A stretch of DNA of 64,000 nt. It comes from Haemonchus contortus (taxonomy: Eukaryota; Nematoda; Chromadorea; Rhabditida; Trichostrongylidae). Location: contig LS997564.1 in the NCBI GenBank assembly GCA_000469685.2, forward strand, positions 26,160,459-26,224,458, given 5' to 3'. Of this stretch, positions 12,501 to 23,905 are shown in pieces. The translations under genes were made by a program, and so were the position numbers. The notes beneath the pieces were generated by a model that made no database searches, had not been told where the DNA came from, and saw nothing but the letters and a program-made list of their open reading frames with translations. Within the stretch, counting starts at the first letter, position 1, and each line of letters begins with the position of its first letter.

Positions 12501-14000
12501 ATGCAGGTGCTCGCACTGGTGTTCGCCCTAATTGGTGCTAGTTTCGCATGTAAGACGTGGCCAAATGGGACTGATACCACATTCCATTGGTACCAGTGCA
12601 ACAGTGGACCTGTAATGTTCTACAATGCGACTCCATACGATGAAACAGGTGGGAAAGACGAAGGCATGAATGTCAGGACTGACGACTAATTGAATAAACT
12701 TTTTTTTGTTAACTCCGATGAGGAACTGCCAAGCTGAACGCTCCCATAGATGGCCAACAGTAGTCATTCATTAATTAACTTTCCTTTCAACTTGTCTATG
12801 ACCAAATAATCTATATGGGTGTAGTGAGGACTGTATTTACAGTACATTATATTTAAAGGCAAGAACTTCGAGTATCCAATCCATCTCGGAAAACCGATCA
12901 TGATGAAATGCGATATTTTAAATCCCACACACGTGTACTCTTCGCCAAATCTCATGCTCACCATCAATCTCTGGTCATGGGGGACATCGCTTGGCACCTG
13001 TGCATGGTCTTCATTGCCAACACTGGGACTGTTGTGAGTTGAAGTTTATTTTTTTTCGGAAATAATAAAAAAATCAACAATTCGTGGTCATTGCTCTGTT
13101 GTTAGCGGTTTGCGCTTCACACACGATTAGTAGTCATCTGCTATTTCATTTATTCTTGCGAACTGATCAGTTTTTTTTATTTTTGTTTTATTCTCGACTT
13201 CAAATTCTCGGACAAGAGCGGTTTTGGCATTGGCATTTTTGCGAGTGAATTAAGCACTGAAGCGCCAAATCGTGGCTGCCCATCAAACACAGAAAGCTCT
13301 GTAGTCATCCCCCAACGGTTTCATACCTCTCAAATTTGGTTGTATACAACGAAACAAGTCTATTTCAAAAGCATCCCTGGACCTGTGCTTCCATAGAGGG
13401 CTTTATAATCAAACTCTGACGATCCTCTCCACGGTGTCTCATCGTTCAAATTCTCATTTTCCCTTCAAAAAACAAAATAGTCTTTGCGGGTAACAAATCA
13501 TGTGGGTACTCATCAGATATTGTCAGGAAAACCATTTGGCAACTACATTTGTGGAGTTGGGAGGGGACTAAAATCCTAAACTGTCAAAGCATTACCTTAG
13601 TAGTCTCACCCATCTCCCTCGTTCTCATAGGTACTGCGAATTTCAAAAATACACCAAATTTACTATACTAGCAACGTTTAGTACTCTGTTGAATTGTTTA
13701 CTCTGTTTATCTGTAATCATAGAAGCCATATTGCATCCTATCTCCTACCTTATTTGAAGCAAAGAAAGTGGAAGAACTGCATTTTTCAGGAGTAACTTGG
13801 ATGCATGCACTCATGGTGTTCCATGTCCAGTCCAACTTGGTCGACAGGAATTGGACGTAATGGTTGACTTCACCAAGTACGAAGCCATTATAAATATGTT
13901 GAAAGACGATTCACCGTATCAACTGGAATACTCAATGCACGATAAAGCCACTAAGGACAATATCTGCTTCATGGCTCAAGCTAGAGCGAGACTGAATTGA
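12501..14000 (+). CDS. Secreted ML-domain (MD-2/NPC2-like) lipid-binding protein
   Basis: Three exons join in phase: 12501-12648, 12859-13033 and 13790-14000 (534 nt, 177 aa). The first 16 residues (MQVLALVFALIGASFA) form a signal peptide ending before a cysteine, so the product is probably secreted or endolysosomal. The mature part has the spaced cysteines and beta-rich layout of the ML family (CKTWPNG, MKCDILNP, NLDACTHGVPCPV) and the nematode-typical block NLMLTINLWSWG followed by a second Cys-Trp. ML proteins are all-beta cups that bind a single lipid such as a sterol or glycolipid; the ligand here is unknown. The exon 2 start is the least certain point. I chose the acceptor before GC at 12859 because it gives ETGKNFEYPI, which fits the family; an in-frame alternative at about 12835 (after TGAG) would add eight residues. 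A poly(A) signal lies at 14074. Confidence 0.85.
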
Positions 14001-14073
14001 GTTCGATAGTCAGTCAGATGTGATGAAAACCCTTGTGAAATTGTAGATCATACGAATGCTAATGTAAGTATCA

Positions 14074-14079
14074 AATAAA
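14074..14079 (+). promoter_or_regulatory. Poly(A) signal AATAAA of the ML-domain gene
   Basis: An exact AATAAA lies 74 nt after the stop codon, a typical distance for a nematode 3' UTR. Confidence 0.65.
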
Positions 14080-14285
14080 GCATTTAATTTCAAAGGGTTG
14101 AGATTATTTCTTATTCTCGCAGCAGGCAGCAAAACGCTGGACCACGATCTATGGAGGGTATCAATGTAGGTACCTACAGTAACGCTCAAAAGATTTCGGT
14201 CAGATGCTTCTTCACTCGTACTTCTCAGTCGTAACTAGTTTCCTACGGGATTTAATCATGAGAAATTTCGATATGTGTAACATGG

Positions 14286-14588
14286 GTGTATATTAGCCTG
14301 CAATCTGATAATGTTCCAGATATCCCAAAGAACTTGGATTCAAAATCAACTGAAAATACAGATGATTGTCCTCCTAGGATTTCTTTTCTTCTTGCCATTT
14401 CCAAAGTGAACGAGCGGCCGAACACAGTGAAGGAGAAAAACGCGCATAGAGTTCGAATATTTGTATATGTCGCCAAACATTATTTCGGCAAAGTAAACTA
14501 CTACAGCAAGTTTGCTCTGAGCTATATTGGTGCTATTGATGCTTTGCAGTCAAATATAGTTGAACAGTGTGAAATACGCTTCAGTTGA
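14286..14588 (+). mobile_element. Possible Ty3/gypsy reverse transcriptase relic
   Basis: A 100-codon open frame ends with FGKVNYYSKFALSY, which resembles the FLGxVNYYxKF block just after the reverse transcriptase thumb in Ty3/gypsy polyproteins. Upstream words are only loosely compatible, and I see no RNase H or integrase downstream. It may be an old fragment; a chance match is not excluded. Confidence 0.4.
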
Positions 14589-15104
14589 ACATATCAAAAT
14601 TTCGCCCAAATTGCTTCGCTAAGAAAAAACTTACGGCCAAAGGGTGGTTGGCCGTTTGCCCAAGAATTTTGAGCGCTACTGTGCCTACATCGAGTGATTT
14701 AATTGGATTTCTTCAACCAAGTAGTTTGTGAATCCTCGAAAAAAATGTCTTAATCGTATGAGTAAGCTTTATAAACCCTCTAACACCTTTTTCCCAGCAA
14801 TATAACAACATGATTCCAATGTAATCTGCGTAAAATCTCTTACGAATACGTTGCACCACGGTCTTGATAACATTCGCTTTATCACAAAAGTGCTGTGGCG
14901 CTCACTTTCTGCCAAACGAATTACCAGCGAAGGGTACTGCTGTAGACAACACCTTAGATCAGAATTATATCAAGTCTCAGAAAATGAAGTATAGGTCCAA
15001 GTTTGGGGCTAGGCATTCCTTTATGTGGACGTGTCTACCTTTGCAGCCACAGTACAAGCAGTACAAGCCTTGACAGCCATCGTAGATGCTTTGACAGGAC
15101 TATA

Positions 15105-15150
15105 GCACTATAGCCCGGTCCTCACTCGCACTATAGCCCGGTCCTCACTC
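15105..15150 (+). repeat. Exact tandem duplication of a 23-bp unit
   Basis: The unit at 15105-15127, beginning GCACTATAGCCCGGTCC, is repeated without change at 15128-15150. Confidence 0.95.
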
Positions 15151-15178
15151 AGGACTGCAAGCCGGATTTTCTGGGCAG

Positions 15179-15242
15179 TAAATTGCCGACATTCTCTTTT
15201 CTTCGTAGAAGCGGAAAGCACTTCCGCTTCTAAAGCAATTTA
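15179..15242. repeat. Nested hairpin
   Basis: The 11-bp arms TAGAAGCGGAA (15206-15216) and 15222-15232 are perfect reverse complements around a 5-nt loop. An outer 8-bp pair, TAAATTGC (15179-15186) with GCAATTTA (15235-15242), encloses them. Confidence 0.85.
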
Positions 15243-18200
15243 TGACATCGTTCTAAGTATGATTCCTTTCTAACCGTTAAACGAACAAAATGAGTCTATG
15301 CAGCAAAATCAAGTTGAAGGGTGTCAGCTGTTGGATGTTGCTGTGGTCCGTCGAGATCAACAATTTCACCCGTAATGGCATCTACCGACATATAGAAAGA
15401 AGGGAAACAACATCTTGTAAACGAAGGGAAGAGAAATGGTAAGTAGATCGCTCTTCCTTTTCTCATACGATTACTTCGTTTTCATTAACCGCGAGCTTCA
15501 TCGGTCAGTTAGGGTTGACGGGAACAAGGCTTTTGTTGGAATATGTATTAGACAAACAACAAAAACATGTTCAAATAATTACTCCGGAACTTATCCACCA
15601 TCTGCGTCATGCACTGCTTTTCACTGGCTAGATAGTCGGATTACAAAAGCGAAGATGTTTCGGTCCTTGGTGGCGATCCACGCCTTGACATCGGCCATCA
15701 AGTCGTCCAAATCGACGTAACTTCTATTCTCCAGCCATTTTTTCCAGCGAATGGTCGACGAGATAATCCATAGAAGTTTCTGCAGGTGAATATGGCAGAT
15801 TTAGGAGCAGATCTCATTTCTCGATTGGCTTTGGCTGATTGTTCCACCGCCGAAGTTACTGAGATGGCGGAATGACTCTGCCACCTTCCAACTTTTCTCA
15901 AAGTAGTACAGCCTAATTTCGCGAATATACGGATGATTCTCTGAGTACATTCTTGTAGAGGAAATCAAGCAGATCATTTCTAGAAAAAAATCTGAACTCA
16001 ATATTCACATTCTATCGAAAGGAAAAAGGCCGCGAAAAAAATTGCAATAATCATGCATCAACCTAATAGTATTACAGTTTATACAGAAAGACTAGAAACC
16101 TCTTCATAGAACACAATCTGCTTGGAGAATCACTCGTTTTTGCTCCGGAAAACATCACATCATACAAAGGAATGATGCGAATATCTACAGTTTAACCATT
16201 CCACCTAGATCATGTTCATCGGGTCAAGAATCAATTTAATCGGGATGGACATTTACTTCGTCTTCATTGTATCAGATCAGTACTAGTACTTATTGTATTA
16301 GGAGGGCTGTGTTCGCAGCAGTCTTGGAACGCCAGCTCTATAGAGCCCCCTAAAACAGTATGACCTAAATACAATCACCGATGTGCCCATGGATTTAGAT
16401 CACCAAGATGTTGAAGATTTAAAAATATTCTCAAGCTTTTCGAACTACTGGCATGCATCAATCGTAGGCCGTCCAGTGTTTGGAAGATTTTGGCCGACAA
16501 TGGCGCTCTGCTGCTAAACGCATGAGCAAATTCCGAAACTAATGAACGATTTTTCCTATGGGAATCAGGAGATAAAGCATTGCAAAGAGAATACCCACAG
16601 CGGAGAGGAGTGGCGAAATTCTCCGATGAGGAAGAATTTTCTAAAAGAAGTAACAACGTGTCTCTTTTCTCTCTTTTCTTCCCGGGCATGTGATTGGAAA
16701 TGGGAAATGTGTGGCGAGTTTTTCCTGATCTTACTTTACAAACCAGTCATTGAATCGTGTTATGTCCAGTCACAGGTTTGCATGGGCGTTTGCATCTGCA
16801 ACAATCACAAGATTGTGGAAAGTTTGCAGTATCTTCATTCGTAGATGATTCTCGATGCTTCTGCTTCAAGCTTTGTGAATATGTGCAGCAACAGACAGTC
16901 AGTCCTGCCTTATCCAGACTTTCTTGGCTGAGAGGGTGCTTGCCCAGGAGATCGCCCATTGATAAGCAACACTGAGAACTTCTAAAGTTGATTGGACTTA
17001 TATAAGCCCAGAAGGTTGAACAGAGTAAGCCGCGCTGGAGGCAAGCGACAGGAATAGATTGACGCTACTGGTTCGTTCCCCCCCCTGAATCAGTTCATAA
17101 GAGTCGCAGAGATTTGTTCGTCCCTTACAGATTCTTGTCAATGAGTCAGAGATTCTATGATGTTTTCGCTTAGACAATTCATGTCATCTCCACTGTAACA
17201 TACCTTTCCTTACCAGACATCTTCTCTTACCAACCTTTTTGTGTGATTCTGAACCCTTTAGTAGGTTTGTCAGTAATTGTCCATGTTCAAAATACTGGTT
17301 TTAATTGTATATTCTATTCTAAATTCAATCTCCATCACTACCATTACTAGATATAAAACAGCTCGTATTGCCTCTTCCGACAATAGTAAACCTATTGGCA
17401 AGGACACCATCCCAACTCTTGTTCCACTGTCCCATGCCATAGCATTTCTTCAAAAACCGTAGGGGATGGTTTTCTTTCTATCATTTGAAGCGAGTTGGAG
17501 ATCAATTTTTAAGTACATGTACCAATCATTATTGCCGAGACTCCATTGTCCGTCCGGGGTGATGACTGTCTTTTCTACCACATAAAAAAAGTTTTTCTTT
17601 TTCAGTGCATAAGCCTAAATCGCGTGAATTTCTCTTCTCCGCTTCGTCTTCTGGTGAAGACCCTCTTAAAGGTACGGTTGTGGTTCCACAATTTCTTCCC
17701 AACCAGTGATAATTTTCAACTTCTGATGAAACTTTGACAGAGGTCGAGGTACGTATATCGGTGAAGCTCATGATCATGGTCAGAATGCTGTTTACAAATG
17801 TAGAAGTCAAAATAAAGTTTCCCAAGAAAGTCATTGCTCAAGGATTGCTTGAAAATAGTGTCAAACAAAACGCAATTGTCCGAAGTGGCAACACGTTTCC
17901 CCGTCTTGCAGATTAAGTGCTCCCCCCGTTCGGGCGAAGGTTATGGGTTTGGTCCCCGCCGTCGCCAAAATTTCTGAGCACTTTGCTTTCTTTTTTTGTG
18001 ACATATGATGACGATACGATCGTTCTATGATATGATTCATGAAGACTAACCAACGGTGCAACAGCAAGTGTCTTTTGATCTGTAACGTCGACATTTCGAT
18101 CTGGTCTCATGTACCATAATTGGTCGTGAGCCAGCTGCCTCCTTTGTGTGTGGCTACGGGAAAGTGGAGAATAGTGCACCATAGGCGAAAAAAAGCGAGA

Positions 18201-18337
18201 AAATCGACTATGACTTTGCAAAAAAGAAGACCCCTCAAAAGTAATGAAAATAGAGGTTGTACGAAATTACCATGACGAAAATGGCAGGAAAGGGTATTCA
18301 GACGAAATTTATGTTGTTGAAATCACTTGAAGAGCTG

Positions 18338-19083
18338 AATAAATTCACCCAGTCCACTACCGCAAGAGCGGAACAGCACCACCCCTGGTTAGTTATGGTC
18401 AGAAACTGAGACTTTCTGTGCGGTCTTTTTATAACAGTTATAGGCCTACACGTCTCAGTGCTTATGTTAGTAGCTCACAATGAGGCGTAAACGGCAAGAA
18501 GTCATTGAGGACACTCATTGCGGTTATTCATTCTGAGGTCCTGCACGTCAATCCAGAATGCCTTTAGCGCTTTACCGGTATGACCGTTCGAAGCAGCTAT
18601 ATCAGAAGTCAGTCGCCCAGATTCTTGTCGTTCTGTGGCACCTGTGCCCACTTTTGCAGCAGTTTTGAATACATTCCAAACAACTGCGTCAGTGAAACTT
18701 TGTGGAGAAAAGGTGCGACAATATAGCAATATCGCATTTGACTGAAAAGCGTCCACAGAGAAGATTTCGATGTAAAGTGCCTTATCTTAACGAATGGGAC
18801 TGAGATTTCCGCCAAGAAAGCGCCAGAGGTATCCTGGATCTACCTGCGGTTGTTCATTCTAGGATTCATCCCGAACCCTAGAATGAATAACCGCAACAAG
18901 TGCCCATCCCCCATGAATGTTTTCTTGCCGTCTACGCCACATTGTGAGCTACTAACGTAAGCACTGAGACGTGTAGGTCTATAACTACTATACAAAGACG
19001 CACAGAAAATCTCAGTTACTAATCACAACTGACTCGGATTGGAGCTGTTCTGCATTTGAGGTAGTAGACTGGGTGACTTTATT
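18338..19083. mobile_element. Fold-back element with long terminal inverted repeats and a Penelope-like tail
   Basis: The outer ends (AAATTCACCCAGTCCACTAC at 18341 against the reverse complement of 19055-19077) are inverted copies. Pairing continues inward: 18405-18535 matches the reverse complement of 18876-19020 with scattered differences. A further internal hairpin (about 18846-18893) repeats the same 'tgcggttattcattct' word. On the minus strand the left arm encodes GKALKAFWIDVQ followed by MNNRNEC, resembling the C-terminal block of Penelope-like proteins seen at 20.6 and 26.5 kb. The structure may therefore be two 5'-truncated Penelope copies in head-to-head orientation. No complete protein is present. 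Confidence 0.65.
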
Positions 19084-19189
19084 TCCCTCGTTGGTGTTTC
19101 GCCGCTTGTTCTTCCTAACGCTCAATCAGAAATGCTAGGGAGAAGAGATGTTTGGCGGATTAAGGGGAAACTTTCAAACCTTGAACCAC

Positions 19190-19235
19190 GTTTAGACCTT
19201 CGAAAAAGGCGATTGCGTCGAAACACATGCCACTC
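19190..19235 (+). mobile_element. Penelope-like 3'-end motif, isolated
   Basis: The word AAAAAGGCGATTGCGTCGAA parallels the conserved 'aagaaggcgattc(c)gccgaaa' motif at the 3' regions of the Penelope-like copies at 25.7 and 27.3 kb. It is probably a leftover end of another copy. Confidence 0.45.
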
Positions 19236-19239
19236 ACTA

Positions 19240-20394
19240 ATGATGTTTCGACCTGACAACCTAGAGAATCACAATAGAATTTGATGGCACTTCATTCACA
19301 CGTTTAGCAGTAATTACTTCGTTGGGGCACTCATTTAGCGGCTTTGATTCCTATAATCTTGAAAAGAATTCTTAACTCTGACGACATATCAAAGTGCCGT
19401 AGGATTTGAAAACCTCTGTTGGGAGTGCCTGCCAGCATCTAGTCATTGTTCCCCTGAACGCGAAATGTAGCAGTTGCAAGAAATATTCAAAATATACATG
19501 GATACATAACCAAAACACATGTGTCTGTGTGTTTCTGCCTCTATGTGTTTCAATCCCGTTCAACCAGTTCAATTTTCAATTAGGTGATCTTGGCCTGCCT
19601 AGAAATGTCCACTTTACCGTGCTTGAGTACAGCGCATACCAAAAATATGGGACTGCTCAAAATTCATCTCAAGAAATCTTCTGAAAGGCTGCTCTGCTTC
19701 CAAACTCTCCTTGTTTGGTTTCTCATGTTCGATAGTTTATAAAATGATAATCAATCATAGTAAACCTAAAGTAGTCAATCAGAGTAAAGTAAAAGAGTAA
19801 TAAGATTTCATATGGCTATCTGAGATTACCAAACTTCGAAGTCGATATCCCCATCGACTATTATTGGCTGTTTTCCTAATTAATCTATCACTATTGTTGC
19901 ATAGCGGTGATTTCACCCCGTACATTTGAACCCTAGGCGGGTTTATTTGTTTCTCTTAAGGCTCCCTACTTTGGGCATTTGAAACTTTCCCAATTGTCCC
20001 TAAACTACGCACTTCCATCTGACATCTTCATAGTCCGACAATCTACCAACGAAGCAATGTCACCCGACGTGATATGTGAGCACCGAGCTCCATGTGAGGA
20101 AACGAAGCGCGAAAATGAACGTTTGAAAATGAACTTTTGATGAGCTATCAAAGTATCATAACTTCGCGTTAAGAACTACGGAATTTTCACTGGGGACTGG
20201 TTCTGTAGTCAGTGAACTAGTGATGCCGCGAACCAAAAAATATTTCAAGGGCTTCGGTATGAAGGTGTGTGGTACAGCCTCGGCCAAGATGATACAGCTC
20301 TTTATTCAGTCAACGTTTCAGCGTTATTGCCTTCGTCAGGACCTGGAAGCCAAAAAGAATTTGAGATTCATCCAATTCATGCACCATTTCAGAC
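19240..20394. other. Intergenic, no supported gene
   Basis: The open frame at 19406-19684 and two overlapping frames at 20220-20458 show no recognisable family. Confidence 0.4.
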
Positions 20395-20720
20395 TTCAGT
20401 TAGCTCAAGTATAATCTACAGATATCTAAATAAGTCTCGTAAACCACAACAAGGTTGACCAACTCGTAAACCATCTTAAAAATAGAGAAGACGACATGTA
20501 GACCACCTTCCAAACGGCCTATTTTGACATTTTCGCAGTGGGTGGGCCCCGGGTGACCTGACCCCTGACTTGAAGCCGGTGGCAATTGTAGCCCACACAG
20601 GTCGATGAACGGGGCGAGTTCTCTTGTTATGGCCAGGCATTCGTCTTTCCGGTTAATTTGGGGTCTTTTGCGCGGATCCAAAATGCTTCCAAAATTTTGC
20701 GCGCGGAGGGCAGAAGCTCA
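20395..20720 (-). mobile_element. Penelope-like element fragment (C-terminal coding end)
   Basis: The minus strand encodes NRKDECLAITRELAPFIDLC, the hallmark end of Penelope-like proteins. The preceding ILEAFWIRAKDP block is in a different frame, so the copy is frameshifted. No reverse transcriptase or intact GIY-YIG core remains. Confidence 0.7.
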
Positions 20721-21782
20721 GGGGGAAAGAAAAGGAAACACTGAGTGCTAGATTTTTGTTTCGTAGAGGGAGACCGCTTCTATGGAACAAAGAACAGTAT
20801 CTTCAAGTTTCAATACGAACTACTGGGAGATTGCTTTACTTTTCAAAACAACTACTAGATTTGCTGTTTCTTCGAGATAACGGAAGTTCCGGTGACATGG
20901 GTTAGTGTAACACAACAAAACAGATCAAGTGATAAGAACGGGCTGCAAACAAGATCTTCGATATCACGGAACACAAGGACGGCTGCTGCAGATATTGTCG
21001 TCCAAGAGGTTGTTTCACCCTGGAAGGGGAGTAAATGGATATGAATGGATAGAAGTTCTGGGCAAAAATAGAGTCTTACCTGGAGAAGGTTTAGCAAACA
21101 ACTTCTCGACTATCGATATTCCAGGCATGAACTGATAACTTTTCCGCTTTTTATTTTGTAACACATGGAGGGAAGCAAAGAAACTGACTGTTGAAGGTTA
21201 AAGCGAAGCTGAACGAGTAACTAATTAGAACCTTGAACTAAGCAATGAAATGTCGAGTTAGCAATTAAAAACACTGAACTAGCTAGAAAGCCTGAGCACC
21301 GTTAGTTCAGTAAACGAACATTGAAATGTACGACTTCCTTCCAAATGATTCATCGCTGCCATGTGGGGAGGAAATCGAGTTTCCCGTTTGAGCGGACACT
21401 TGCTGTTTTTATCCTCCGGGGGAGGGAGGGGGAGGGGGGGGGGTGCGATACCGGGTGATTGCCCTCCTCAGCCTTTCTGCTGTCTCTAAAGGGTGGTCGA
21501 GTATAATGCATCCATGGAGGGTCTGTGTTTTTGAACCGAAGGTCGTGATAAAACAACTCTGATGGGATCGCTATATCCGACTCACCCCTGGACCCGTGAA
21601 TACTAGTCGCGTTGTAGATGGAGACGGTCTTTCAAAATAGTTGGTTTCCTTTTGTGAGTTAGTGTTTAACCAAAAAACTAAGACCCAAAAGCAAGCGAGA
21701 TTTCAATCTTGCCAACAGTGATCTGCTGTTGAAGGTTTAGTAATCCATTGCTCCCCACGATAGTACAAAGACTTTTCTACTA
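20721..21782. other. Intergenic, no supported gene
   Basis: No gene is supported. A G-rich tract lies at about 21417-21444. Confidence 0.4.
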
Positions 21783-21784
21783 TA

Positions 21785-23334
21785 CAGGGTGCGCCATAAA
21801 TATGGTCTATAAAAGAGTTGAGCTACAGAAACCGCAGTTCATAATGATACATGGAAAATTTATGTGTTAGTTATTTACTATGCATCGCATCTACAAAACG
21901 AATACACGATCATTATATATAACCTTCTCCTGTACTAATTATGGCTCAAGGACGCTTCGTCCAGTCATCGACGGTGTCACGCAGAATTTCTTGAGAAGCT
22001 TCAGCCAAGTCTTTTTTCCACAATCTTTTAGGAGCAGCAACAGTGATGCGTTCCGAAGCGCAGGCTTTCCTCTTCAGTATGGACCATATACAGTGACCAC
22101 CATTCTCATTGTGGTACGGGAAGTTCGTAGGAGGATTGGAAGCTGGGATCAATTCGCGAATACTTCTATAGCACTAGTCTTCATCTTTTCCGATTCGTGA
22201 ACGAGTGCGCAGTAGTTTACAAATCGAATCCCAGAAAAACCTTTGACCCTTGAATGTATCATTTTGCAAAAAGCCTTAGTGTGGTCCGAATTAAATTTTG
22301 CACTTCTCCCAAGCAAAATTTGTTATACTAGAGATTCTTGATCAAACCATCATTATAGAAGGAAATTGGCCACGAGAGGCAATCTAAATCTTCTCGGCAG
22401 CTTCGGCACTCGTAGTGTGAAGTGAATGTGTATTCTGGGATCTCAACGTCTCTTCCACGCTGAACACCCTTTAGTCAAAAAAATGTGTGTCGAAGTGCAT
22501 GCTGTGCGCAAGTAGTGCACTTCACTTGTTTTTCTCTCCGATTTCTTCTCGTCAAGAAGCTTATAAGGCTTCCGAGTCCTGTATGGATGCACCTGTATTT
22601 ACTCGGGGTAGACTCTTTCCATCGGAGTAGAACATATAAACAAGTGAGCAGTTATTTTTCTCGTGTTTTTGCAGGTTCCGCAGCATCCTTCCCAAGCATT
22701 GCCCTCGGGAAAAGGGTCGTATGTGAGACAAGGTGACCGTTTAGTGGTTTGTCGTTGACCAGTTACACATCGCGAGACTGTCATGCGGGAAACGTTGAAC
22801 TGAGGAGCAATCTCGGAAAAGGACTCACCAAGTGCACGCAAGGACGGATCCTTGCGAGATTCCACAATTCTTGGACATCTGACGAGTTTAGAGCACCAAA
22901 GCAATTATGTGGGCTAAGGTAATTCATGGGCGGAGGTGGTGTAGTGGCAAGTGGCGCCCTATATCACACGCACGGTCAGGGGTTCGAATCCCGGATCGAT
23001 GCCCGCCTAGGCCAACCAAGCCTTCCATCCCTCCGGGGTCGGTGAATTGGTACCAGACTCGTCTGGGAGGATAAAAGCACTGACTTGTACATCGGCTGGC
23101 CACCGCAAGTCATTGTATAGGCCACATACGCACTCATTACGCCACTACGATTCTGAATGGAAGTCGAGTGCGGGGGCGCATCCCTCAGACGGGATTGATT
23201 AACGCCAAAAACTTTATCCTTTATCCTTTAAGGTAATTCATAAACATAATTGAAGGTGCAGATCTGGAGAAGCTCTCCAAACAATAAAATTACGGACGTC
23301 CGAAGGGTGATTACCATATTTATGGCGTACTCTG
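21785..23334 (-). mobile_element. Tc1/mariner-family DNA transposon, decayed, interrupted by a SINE
   Basis: The ends are inverted repeats: CAGGGTGCGCCATAAATATG at 21785 and its near reverse complement at 23314-23334. Both are flanked by TA (21783-21784 and 23335-23336), the duplication expected for this superfamily. Without the SINE and its duplication the element is about 1.24 kb, a normal mariner size. The transposase is on the minus strand and broken. Residues encoded near 22904-22720 include an HTH segment with SLRALGESFSEIAPQFN and VSRMTVSRCV. The C-terminal part near 22150-21950 includes CIWSILKRKACA and WTKR. The catalytic DDE/D motif between them is not intact. A tRNA-derived SINE occupies 22928-23229 inside the element, between the promoter-side end and the transposase N-terminus. 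Confidence 0.88.
22928..23229 (+). mobile_element. tRNA-derived SINE, full-length copy with 12-bp target-site duplication
   Basis: The head carries pol III-type boxes: an A-box-like GGTGTAGTGGCAAGTGG and a B box GGTTCGAATCC. A body follows with 'tctgggaggataaaagcactgact' and a tail of ATCCTTT repeats. It is flanked by AAGGTAATTCAT at 22916-22927 and again at 23230-23241, a perfect duplication made on insertion by target-primed retrotransposition. It lies within the mariner element 21785-23334 and is therefore younger than it. It encodes no protein and is the best reference copy of the family in this window. Confidence 0.93.
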
Positions 23335-23336
23335 TA

Positions 23337-23905
23337 CAGATAAGTAAATGGTCAGTCTGTCCCACGATAGACTTGACTGAGATTGAATGAAAACTACTTG
23401 CATTGTGACAGGATGTTCACAGTATTATGATGGCCCATTAATGAAAGCTTTTCTTGCTATAATGAATGTAAATCAAATTTCTAATTTCCCCATTATTATT
23501 GGTCGGACAGGTTGCGTCTTCACCAAGAGAATAAAGGCCAAAGCGTGATTGCAGCTGAGTCGCAAACACTGACCTATTTTATCCATGGCAGCTAATAGCA
23601 AGGTTTAAACAAAATTTGTTCCCCTTTATGGTATTGACTACAGTTAATCCAAAATACTGCTACTATTACCTTTTCATCTACTTCAACTCTTAACTAGAAC
23701 GAAATTGGAATGCCTGATCGACGAGCCATTACCCTTATCATACCAAATACCGCATTTCTTATCACAAACTTTTTAAAGAGGAATACCATCTACTACACTA
23801 ATAGAGCACCCTCAACGGAGGAGCTCAAAATAAAGAGCAGGACAAAGTTACAAATGCAGTGAACTTATGCCTGCAAAATGCCAATTTGCAATCTTTTGTC
23901 TAGGG
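23337..23905. other. Spacer, no supported gene
   Basis: AT-rich, with no open frame of note and no repeat similarity noticed. Confidence 0.4.

Larger units (their letters stand above)
14600..18337. other. Intergenic, no supported gene
   Basis: Open frames of 60-104 codons occur on both strands (for example 15436-15720 and 16542-16844), but none shows a domain or splices to a partner. A small tandem duplication and hairpin sit at 15105-15242. Confidence 0.45.

Noticed and set aside
22928..23010. Possible tRNA gene (A and B boxes visible)
   Set aside because: The cloverleaf is degraded, the sequence continues into a conserved non-tRNA body, and target-site duplications show it is a SINE.
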